Shown here piece after piece: positions 58,138 through 64,000 of a DNA stretch of 64,000 nucleotides. The translations under genes were made by a program, and so were the position numbers. The stretch is taken from NCBI GenBank assembly GCA_965117015.1, contig OZ220747.1, positions 1,054,001-1,118,000 of the forward strand, read 5' to 3'. This stretch comes from Aldehydirespirator sp965117015 (GTDB taxonomy: Bacteria > Actinomycetota > Acidimicrobiia > Acidimicrobiales > Aldehydirespiratoraceae). Each line of letters starts with the position of its first letter. Positions within the stretch are counted from its first letter, which is position 1. Below the pieces are notes generated by a model. It was not told the DNA's origin and did not search any database. It saw only the letters and a program-made list of their open reading frames with translations.

Positions 58138-58530
58138 TCAGGCGTTCTTCTCGGAGGCCGATCCGGGCACGTAGGTGCCCTTGTTGCGCCACAGCACCAC
58201 CTCGTTGCCCCAAGGGTCGCGGAAGGCCGCGTGGCGGGCGTCGAATTCCTCCCAGTAGTACTCGTCCCACATCTTGGTGGCGCCCATCTCCATGGCGGCC
58301 GCCAGCTTGGCCGGCGGATCGTCGACCATCACGTAGATGCGGGGCACGGGCCCGGTCACCGGCTCGGTCTCCAGGTGGATCCCGAGGTTGGGCTTGACGC
58401 CCGGCAGCACCTCGTGGAACTCGCCGGCCGGGCGCCGCTTGTACTTCCAGTCGAACAACGTCTCGTAGAACTGCGAGGTGGCCTCGGGGTCGGGGGTGGG
58501 CAGGTCCACGAAGATGAGAGGGTTAACCAT
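58138..58530 (-). CDS. VOC protein, type A (duplicated module)
   Basis: A 130-residue VOC protein. FVDLPTPDPEATSQFYETLFDWKYKRRPAGEF and AAFRDPWGNEVVLW resemble the type A protein at 39747. It is shorter through loss of a central loop. GGAGC lies upstream of the ATG. Together with the gene at 57630 it repeats the A/B pair found at 39747-40721, but here the two genes are convergent, not tandem. Confidence 0.88.
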   Translation of the reverse strand: MVNPLIFVDLPTPDPEATSQFYETLFDWKYKRRPAGEFHEVLPGVKPNLGIHLETEPVTGPVPRIYVMVDDPPAKLAAAMEMGATKMWDEYYWEEFDARHAAFRDPWGNEVVLWRNKGTYVPGSASEKNA

Positions 58531-58643
58531 GCCGGTCGCTCCTTGATGACAGTCGATGGATGGCAGTCGACGCCTCAGGCCACGCTAGACCAGCGCCTTC
58601 GGTCGGGCGACAGCGGACAACAGGTGATCGCGTTGCAGCAAGG

Positions 58644-60023
58644 TCACTCCCGCTCCTGTTCGCTGCGCTCACGGGCCGCTCGGGCCACGGCCTCGCTCCG
58701 CTCGGCCTCAGGAAGCCGGGCGACAGCGGCGTCGCCGAGCTCCACGAACCGCTCGTAGCTGGCCCGGTAGGCCTCGTCGGGCTCCGGCTCGATCCGGGTC
58801 ATGGCGGCCAGCGGCCAGGAGTCCATGCTGGCCGCCCCGACGCCCTCCCACCAGCCCAGCGCCGCTCCCGCGGCCAGCGCGCAGCCGTGGGCCGACAGCT
58901 GCTCGGGCCTCTCGGGCATGTCGACGGCCACCTCCAGCACCGACGCCTTGATCGAGCACCACAGGCGGCTGAGCGCAGGCGAGCCGCCGCAGCACATCAC
59001 GTCCATCTCCACCCCGGCACTCCGGAGCTCCTCGTGCACATGCCGCAAGCCGTAGCCGGCCGCCTCCAGCACGGCCCGAGCGATCTGAGCCACGCCGGTG
59101 TCGAACGTCAGGCCGTGGATCTCGCCCCGCAGGCGGGACTCCCACCGCGGCGCTCGCTCCCCGTCGTGATAGGGCAGCACCAGAAGGCCGCCCGCGCCCG
59201 GATCCACGCTCCCCGCCAGCGTCAGCAGCTCCTCGATGGATCGGCCCGACACGCCCGACCACCACTCCAGCAGCTGCCCGTGCCCGTTGGTGGGACCGCC
59301 GACCACCTCCACCCCGGCCACCGGGCTGAAGTACCCGGGGATGTCGGCGGGACGCCGTGCCGCGTCCACGGCCACGCCCAGCCCCCCGGTGCGCCCGCCG
59401 GGGTCATGGCCCCGGCGGGGAGTGCCGAGGCCGCCCGCCCAGAAGCTCATGTACGCGTCGTTGGACGCGCTCACCAGCGGGGTGCCGGCGCGTAGGCCCA
59501 GCGACCCGTCGCAATACCCGATAACGGTCCCCACCTCGACCCGCTCGCCGTATCCCGCGATGGCCTCCTCGCCGGGCCACAGTCCCTGGATGTCGCTTGC
59601 GCCCAAGCAGCGCAGCGCCCAGTCCCAGATCTGCGCGCCGGCCAGCGGGCGGCCCGCCTCATGACTAAGGAATTCGAGTTGGGCCAGGTGCTGCCCCGTC
59701 CGGTCCAGGCCGATGCCCGCCGGATGCCGGCAGGTCGCGGCCCACCCGACCGGATCGAGGCTCAGGTCGTCGGTCAGCGGGACGGTGGTGGGGCTCTGCC
59801 CGCCCACGCCCACGGCTGCGATCTCCAAGCCGGCCTCATCCACCCGGGCCAGGAGCCGGCCCAGACCGTCGAGCCAAGCAGAGGGATCAGCCCGACCGGG
59901 AGACCACGACTCGGCACCGGTGAAGGGCTCGTACATCCACAGCTTCACGCTCCCGCTTCGAGCCAGTGCAACCGCGCGGGCTCCACCGGTTCCAAGATCG
60001 ATGCCCACAACGACCGAGTTCAC
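58644..60023 (-). CDS. FGGY-family carbohydrate kinase
   Basis: A 459-residue sugar kinase starting with GTG. GIDLGTGGARAVAL is the first phosphate loop, VGVGGQSPTTVPL, GGLGVAVDA region and MCCGGSPALSRLWCSIKA the ATP site, as in xylulokinase and relatives. The substrate sugar is unknown. The last about 15 residues (AVARAARERSEQERE) are encoded by repeat B copy 2, which even supplies the stop, so they are probably an added tail. The dehydrogenase upstream (about 137 bases) may oxidise the same polyol. Confidence 0.92.
   Translation of the reverse strand: MNSVVVGIDLGTGGARAVALARSGSVKLWMYEPFTGAESWSPGRADPSAWLDGLGRLLARVDEAGLEIAAVGVGGQSPTTVPLTDDLSLDPVGWAATCRHPAGIGLDRTGQHLAQLEFLSHEAGRPLAGAQIWDWALRCLGASDIQGLWPGEEAIAGYGERVEVGTVIGYCDGSLGLRAGTPLVSASNDAYMSFWAGGLGTPRRGHDPGGRTGGLGVAVDAARRPADIPGYFSPVAGVEVVGGPTNGHGQLLEWWSGVSGRSIEELLTLAGSVDPGAGGLLVLPYHDGERAPRWESRLRGEIHGLTFDTGVAQIARAVLEAAGYGLRHVHEELRSAGVEMDVMCCGGSPALSRLWCSIKASVLEVAVDMPERPEQLSAHGCALAAGAALGWWEGVGAASMDSWPLAAMTRIEPEPDEAYRASYERFVELGDAAVARLPEAERSEAVARAARERSEQERE
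58648..58697 (-). repeat. Repeat B, copy 2 (forms 3' end of kinase gene)
   Basis: On the minus strand it reads GAGGCCGTGGCCCGAGCG-like sequence, then the core GAGCGGCCCGTGAGCGCAGC and GAACAGGAGCGGGA, and the kinase TGA follows directly. Core on plus-strand coordinates 58648-58681. Confidence 0.85.
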
Positions 60024-60063
60024 CGCGGCGGGTCCTCCATGTCAGCCAGAGGTACGCCGTGTT

Positions 60064-60113
60064 TCCCGCTCATGTTCGCTGCGCTCACGGGCCGCTCGGG
60101 CCACGGCCTCGCT
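60064..60113 (-). repeat. Repeat B, copy 3 (between dehydrogenase and kinase)
   Basis: The same core as copy 2 (60064-60097) with the GAGGCCGTGGCCCGAGCG extension. On the minus strand it lies 48 to 97 bases after the stop of the dehydrogenase and before the kinase start, again in gene sense. Confidence 0.85.
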
Positions 60114-60160
60114 CACCTCTCGCTCGATGCCCACGAGCCACCGGATACCCGCTCGGCCTC

Positions 60161-61177
60161 TCACCCGACCATCACCCGGTAGACGGGCTGCGACGCGGCC
60201 AGTGTCAAGGCGTCGGCGACCTCGTCCAGGCGGTAGCGGGCGGTCACCAGACGGTCGAGGTCGGCGGCCAGGGCGCCGGACTCCAGCAGGCCCGCGGCCG
60301 TCCGCCAGTCCTCCGGCTCCTGGCTGAACACGCCGATGATCGACAGTTCGTGGTGGTGGATGCGGTCCGCACCGACCGACGCCGTCACATCTTTGGGGAA
60401 GGCCCCGTAGAGGATCACCGCCCCCGCGTCGTCGCACAGGTCCAAGGCCAGTTCGACGGCGCCGGGTGCACCGGCGGTCACGAACACCGCATCGTGCCGG
60501 CCCTGCCACTCGGCCAAGCCGTCCGGCCCGGCCACCCAGTCGGCCCCGGCTTCGGCCGCTTCCGTGAGGCGCTGCTCGTCGATATCGACCAGGCCGACAC
60601 GGGACGCGCCCCAGGCCCGGCAAAGAGCCAGGTGCAGGCGGCCCATGTAGCCCGCGCCGATCACGGCCACCCGGTCACCGGCCCGGAAGCCGCTCAGCCG
60701 GACGGAGTGCACCACGCAGGCCAGCGGCTCGCCCATGGCGGCCTGCTCGACCGGGATCTCACCGACCCGGTAGGTCTGGGCCGCAGGCACCCTGACCACC
60801 TCGGCCAGGCCCGCGCCCATCGAGATGGTGCCGTCGCTCAGGGTTCCGCCCTGGGGTCGCTTGCACAGGGCGCTGCGGCCTCGCCGGCACATGTGGCAGG
60901 TGCCGCAGCGGGTGAGCAGGTCCATGGTGACGAGGTCCCCGGGTTGTGGAGTTCCGGCCAGGGACGCCACAGCCTCGCCGACCTCGATCACCCGGCCGGC
61001 GGCCTCGTGGCCCGGGGCGACGGGATAGATCGGCTTGGTGCCGTCGAAGAGGCGCCTCTCCATCGTGCACAGACCGCAGGCCCCCACCGACACGAGCACA
61101 TCGTCGGCGCCGGCTGCGGGCCGAGGCTCCTCGCGGAGCTCGACCGCTCCCGGTCCGGTGACGACGGCAACCTGCAT
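60161..61177 (-). CDS. Zinc-binding alcohol/polyol dehydrogenase
   Basis: A 338-residue medium-chain dehydrogenase. The catalytic zinc site is ACGLCTMERR with GHEAAG; the structural site is the four-Cys CGTCHMCRRGRSALC; the Rossmann motif is VIGAGYMGRLHLAL, with the acidic VDIDEQRL that favours NAD. The frame is open to 61327, but ATG 61177 has GGGAGC upstream and the usual N-terminus. Together with the FGGY kinase downstream it suggests a polyol catabolic pair (oxidise, then phosphorylate). The amidohydrolase lies 28 bases upstream. Confidence 0.93.
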   Translation of the reverse strand: MQVAVVTGPGAVELREEPRPAAGADDVLVSVGACGLCTMERRLFDGTKPIYPVAPGHEAAGRVIEVGEAVASLAGTPQPGDLVTMDLLTRCGTCHMCRRGRSALCKRPQGGTLSDGTISMGAGLAEVVRVPAAQTYRVGEIPVEQAAMGEPLACVVHSVRLSGFRAGDRVAVIGAGYMGRLHLALCRAWGASRVGLVDIDEQRLTEAAEAGADWVAGPDGLAEWQGRHDAVFVTAGAPGAVELALDLCDDAGAVILYGAFPKDVTASVGADRIHHHELSIIGVFSQEPEDWRTAAGLLESGALAADLDRLVTARYRLDEVADALTLAASQPVYRVMVG

Positions 61178-61205
61178 GATGCTCCCTAATTCGCTCCAGT
61201 AGAGG

Positions 61206-62609
61206 TTAGGGACACGGGATGTGGGGCCATCGCTGCGGTATCTCCAGACCGGCTCTCGCCAGCAGCGAACTCTGCGCCTCAGCGGCCTCAGCATGCAATG
61301 CGGCCAAGTCGACAGTGACACAGCCACCGTGGCGCACTACCGGCCGGCCGGCGACCACCACGTCGCGTACGGAGCGCCCGTCGGTGCCCCATACGAGCTG
61401 AAGGACCGTCTCGCCCCGCGGGTTCCAGGCCACCGAGGTGGTGTCGTGCACCACGATGTCGGCCTGCTTCCCGATCTCCAGGCTGCCGATCCGGTCATCC
61501 ATGCCGATCGCGGCCGCGCCCTCGATGGTGGCCAGTTCGAAGGCGGTGTGGGCTCCGAAGCGCTCGGGATCGACGCGGGTGTCGCGGGCCAGGCCCGCGG
61601 CCAGGGCAGCCGCCCGCAGGATGTCCGAAGTGTCTCCCGCGTTGGAGGCGTCGCAGCCCAGCGCCACCCGCCCGCCCCGCTCCACGATCTCGGCGTGGCG
61701 GCCCTGGCCGGCCACGCCCTGACCCAGACGCAGATAGGCCCACGGGCAGTAGGCGATGGCCGTGGACGTGGCCAGCACCAGCTCCACCTCGGAGTCGTCC
61801 AGCCACACGCCGTGAGCCACCAGCAGGTGGGGTCCGAGCACACCCAGCGCGTCGAGGTGAGCCAGCGGTCGGCGGCCGGCGCGGGCCAGGTACCGCTCCG
61901 GATCCGAGGACGTGGGCGACATGTGCATGGTGAGGCCCGTGCCCCGATCCCGGGCCAGATCCGCAGCCCCGGCCAGCAGCTCGTCGGAGGCGAGATCATG
62001 ACCGACCAGGGTCACCCACCCCTCGACGAGTCCCCCGGATCCCAGGGCGTCGACCACGTCGCGCTGGCGCTCGAGCACCTCGGTCGCCGGCGCAGTGAAG
62101 GGACCCTCTTCGATGTCCCATCCCCAGGTGCCCATCGTGCCGCGGATCCCGGCCCGACGCATCCCGGCCGCGGCCCGGTGCGGGTTGGCCACCGTGCCCG
62201 CCTCCACCACCGTGGTCACGCCGTTGGTGAGGTTCTCCACCGAGGACAGCACCGCCGAGAGCTCGTCGTCGTCTCCGGTGTGGGCCCCATGGGCGGGCAC
62301 CGACCATTCGAAGATCGAGGCGCCCGGAGGCAGCAGATCGGGAATGCAGCTGCGAATGAGGGGATCGCCGGTCAGGTGCTGGTGGGCGTTGACCATTCCC
62401 GGCGTTACCACACACCCGGTGGCGTCGATCACCTCGGCCTCGGGATAGCGACCGGCCAGCTCGGTGCTGGAACCGACCGCGGCGATCACATCGCCGGCAA
62501 TCGCCACCGCACCCCCGACCAGCACCTCCCGGGCGGAGTTCATGGTCACGACGTCGCCACCCGACACCAGCAGCGTCGCACCGGCCGTCGGCGCCGTCTC
62601 GGCCCCCAT
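61206..62609 (-). CDS. Amidohydrolase (atrazine chlorohydrolase/cytosine deaminase-like), paralogue 2
   Basis: A 467-residue metal-dependent hydrolase. HxH in VNAHQHLTGD, His in LTMHMSPTS, His in LVAHGVWLDD and Asp in ALGCDASNAGD correspond to the metal ligands; the paralogue at 51219 has the same set. It has two frequent subdomains: a beta-sandwich at the ends and a TIM barrel. It sits in a minus-strand operon with the dehydrogenase and kinase and is divergent from the acetamidase/formamidase, which suggests breakdown of an N-substituted compound. Its ATG has a TATGCT box 8 bases upstream. Confidence 0.93.
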   Translation of the reverse strand: MGAETAPTAGATLLVSGGDVVTMNSAREVLVGGAVAIAGDVIAAVGSSTELAGRYPEAEVIDATGCVVTPGMVNAHQHLTGDPLIRSCIPDLLPPGASIFEWSVPAHGAHTGDDDELSAVLSSVENLTNGVTTVVEAGTVANPHRAAAGMRRAGIRGTMGTWGWDIEEGPFTAPATEVLERQRDVVDALGSGGLVEGWVTLVGHDLASDELLAGAADLARDRGTGLTMHMSPTSSDPERYLARAGRRPLAHLDALGVLGPHLLVAHGVWLDDSEVELVLATSTAIAYCPWAYLRLGQGVAGQGRHAEIVERGGRVALGCDASNAGDTSDILRAAALAAGLARDTRVDPERFGAHTAFELATIEGAAAIGMDDRIGSLEIGKQADIVVHDTTSVAWNPRGETVLQLVWGTDGRSVRDVVVAGRPVVRHGGCVTVDLAALHAEAAEAQSSLLARAGLEIPQRWPHIPCP

Positions 62610-62617
62610 CGCGACCG

Positions 62618-62623
62618 AGCATA
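62618..62623 (-). promoter_or_regulatory. Putative -10 box (TATGCT on minus strand)
   Basis: On the minus strand TATGCT ends 8 bases before ATG 62609 of the amidohydrolase; the divergent acetamidase gene starts at 62653. Confidence 0.4.
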
Positions 62624-62652
62624 GGCGGAGCGGCTCGCGCGAGAATCAGCGG

Positions 62653-63771
62653 GTGAGGAGCGCGACCTCGATCCTGAATCCGGGCCAGGGCCGTATCGAC
62701 GGCGAGCACTACCTCCCGGTCACCCCGGAGACGTGCCGGTGGGGCTGGTGGCCGAACCGGCTCACCAGGCCCGTGCTGTCGGTGGCCGGCGGCGCGGTGG
62801 TGACAGTCGACACCCTGTCGCACGAGGGGATCCTCGAGGACCAGGGCCGCGATCCGACCGCCTTCTTCGGAGTCCGGGGTGTTGCCCCCGGCAATGTACT
62901 GGCCGACGCGGTGGAGATGGCCCGCGACGTGCCCCACACTTTCGGAGTCGACGGCCCCCATGTGGTGACCGGACCGATCGAGGTCCGGGGAGCCGAGCCC
63001 GGCGATCTGCTTCAGGTCGACATGCTGGCCTTCGATCTGCGGGTGCCCTACGGCGTCACCTCCAACCGCCACGGCCTCGGCGCGCTGGGCGGCGAGATGC
63101 CCGACGGGACCGCGCCGGCCGACACGCTCACCCCCGGCGCTCCGGGCAGCACCGTGTCGGTGTTCACCGAAGTGGAGGGCCATGCCGGCAACGGCACGGC
63201 GATGCTGCGCTACACCGGAGGCCGCGCCGTGCGGTACCCGATTGCGCCGTTCCTGGGAATGATGGGAGTCGCGCCCGACACGTCCGAACCGGTCGCCACC
63301 CGGCCGCCGGGGCGCCATGGCGGCAACCTTGACGTCAAGCATCTGGTGAGCGGCACGACCCTGTACCTGCCAGTCCAGACCCCCGGCGCCGGGTTCGCAG
63401 TGGGAGATCCGCATTTCGCGCAGGGCAACGGCGAGGTCGCGCTGACCGCGCTGGAGGGCTCGCTGCGGACCGACCTGCGCCTGTCGTTGCTGCGCGGCCC
63501 CGACGCCCGACGGGCCTGCGGGCTTATCGAGAACCCTCTGGGCGAGACCGCAGACCATTGGGTGCCGATCGGGCTCCACGCCGACCTGAACGAGGCGATG
63601 CGGGAAGCGGTCCGCGAGGCCCTGCGCTTCTGCGAGAGCCGGCTAGGCCTGCCCCGCCACATCGCCTACGCCTACCTGAGCTGCGCAGCCGACTTCGAGG
63701 TGACCCAAGTGGTGAACGAGGTAAAGGGCGTCCACTGCATGATCCCCAAGCGGGACTTCCCCGGCGTCTGA
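62653..63771 (+). CDS. Acetamidase/formamidase family protein
   Basis: A 372-residue FmdA/AmdA-type amidase, which hydrolyses formamide, acetamide or similar to ammonia and acid. It contains VDTLSHEGILEDQG, TGPIEVRGAEPGDLLQVDMLAF, PGRHGGNLDVKHLVSGTTLYLPV and GDPHFAQGNGEVALTALEG, typical conserved stretches with the metal-binding Asp/His residues. GTG 62653 is chosen over upstream frame that covers the amidohydrolase start. It is divergent from the amidohydrolase, and the two may share a pathway for N-containing compounds. Confidence 0.93.
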   Translation: MRSATSILNPGQGRIDGEHYLPVTPETCRWGWWPNRLTRPVLSVAGGAVVTVDTLSHEGILEDQGRDPTAFFGVRGVAPGNVLADAVEMARDVPHTFGVDGPHVVTGPIEVRGAEPGDLLQVDMLAFDLRVPYGVTSNRHGLGALGGEMPDGTAPADTLTPGAPGSTVSVFTEVEGHAGNGTAMLRYTGGRAVRYPIAPFLGMMGVAPDTSEPVATRPPGRHGGNLDVKHLVSGTTLYLPVQTPGAGFAVGDPHFAQGNGEVALTALEGSLRTDLRLSLLRGPDARRACGLIENPLGETADHWVPIGLHADLNEAMREAVREALRFCESRLGLPRHIAYAYLSCAADFEVTQVVNEVKGVHCMIPKRDFPGV

Positions 63772-63801
63772 CAGTGCCCGGAGAGCCTGGTTCCCGAACG
63801 C

Positions 63802-64000
63802 CTACTTCCCGGCTTCGCCCGGAGCCAGGTCCTGCTGGCTGCCCTCCACGTTGAGGTTGGGCAGGATCCGGTCGAGCCAGCCCGGCAGCCACCAGTTGCG
63901 GGCCCCGAGCAATTCCATCGTGGACGGTACGATGAGCATGCGCACCAGGCTGGCGTCGGCCGCCACCGCGGCGGCGAGGCCCAGACCGAACATCTTGATG
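63802..64000 (-). CDS. MMPL/RND-family transporter, C-terminal end (gene cut by window end)
   Basis: The frame is open through base 64000, so the gene begins outside the window. The visible about 66 residues are the last transmembrane helix and tail of an MMPL-type RND transporter: GLGLAAAVAADASLVRMLIV, then MELLGARNWWLPGWLDRIL and a short polar end. MMPL proteins export lipids or siderophore-like molecules in actinobacteria. It is convergent with the acetamidase, 30 bases apart. Confidence 0.85.
   Translation of the reverse strand, partial: IKMFGLGLAAAVAADASLVRMLIVPSTMELLGARNWWLPGWLDRILPNLNVEGSQQDLAPGEAGK

Overview
This window looks like a chromosomal piece of a high-GC actinobacterium, most likely of the class Acidimicrobiia. 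That placement is inference from gene content: many acyl-CoA dehydrogenases, CoA transferases, acyl-CoA ligases, luciferase-like (LLM) flavin oxidoreductases and VOC proteins, GTG/TTG starts, and frequent TAnnnT boxes 5 to 9 bases upstream of start codons. It contains no rRNA, tRNA, CRISPR array, integrase or transposase that I can recognise. Coding density is very high and no gene-free stretch exceeds 300 bases.

Layout. 1-1026: the 3' end of an acyl-CoA dehydrogenase and two tandem small membrane/coiled-coil proteins. 1115-6654: cytochrome P450, CaiB CoA transferase and a metal-dependent hydrolase on the minus strand, divergent from an acyl-CoA ligase. 6671-10135: MacB/LolD-type ABC exporter. 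10199-24017: acyl-CoA catabolism (three dehydrogenases, ligase, alcohol dehydrogenase, enoyl-CoA hydratase, thiolase) with two CaiB paralogues around a purine/uracil-type permease that has an extra C-terminal domain. 24195-31214: MaoC-type hydratase, an active plus an apparently inactive M24 peptidase, another ligase, a TauD dioxygenase and an LLM oxidoreductase. 31371-36820: nitroreductase, bioA, bioF, bioD and a SulP transporter. 36834-42781: fatty acid desaturase, XRE regulator, enoyl-CoA hydratase, two VOC proteins, a SnoaL-like protein and an M1 lipoprotein peptidase. 42825-53895: methyltransferases, LLM oxidoreductases, SDR, DEAD-box helicase, class III aminotransferase, YeiH-type exporter and an amidohydrolase. 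53917-54755: a VapBC-like toxin-antitoxin pair beside an AT-rich patch. 54793-64000: M20 amidohydrolase, oxidoreductases, three more VOC proteins, a sugar kinase, a second amidohydrolase, an acetamidase/formamidase and the end of an MMPL transporter.

Taken together the genes suggest a heterotroph that activates diverse carboxylic acids and amides as CoA thioesters and oxidises them, with its own late biotin steps. The non-coding content of most interest is two dispersed repeat families: a ~90 bp nested hairpin (three copies with compensatory arm changes) and a short repeat that follows stop codons in sense orientation (three copies). The protein-level oddities of most interest are a CaiB paralogue whose catalytic Asp is Gly, an M24 protein that lost metal ligands beside an intact relative, and a permease with an RsbW-like tail.
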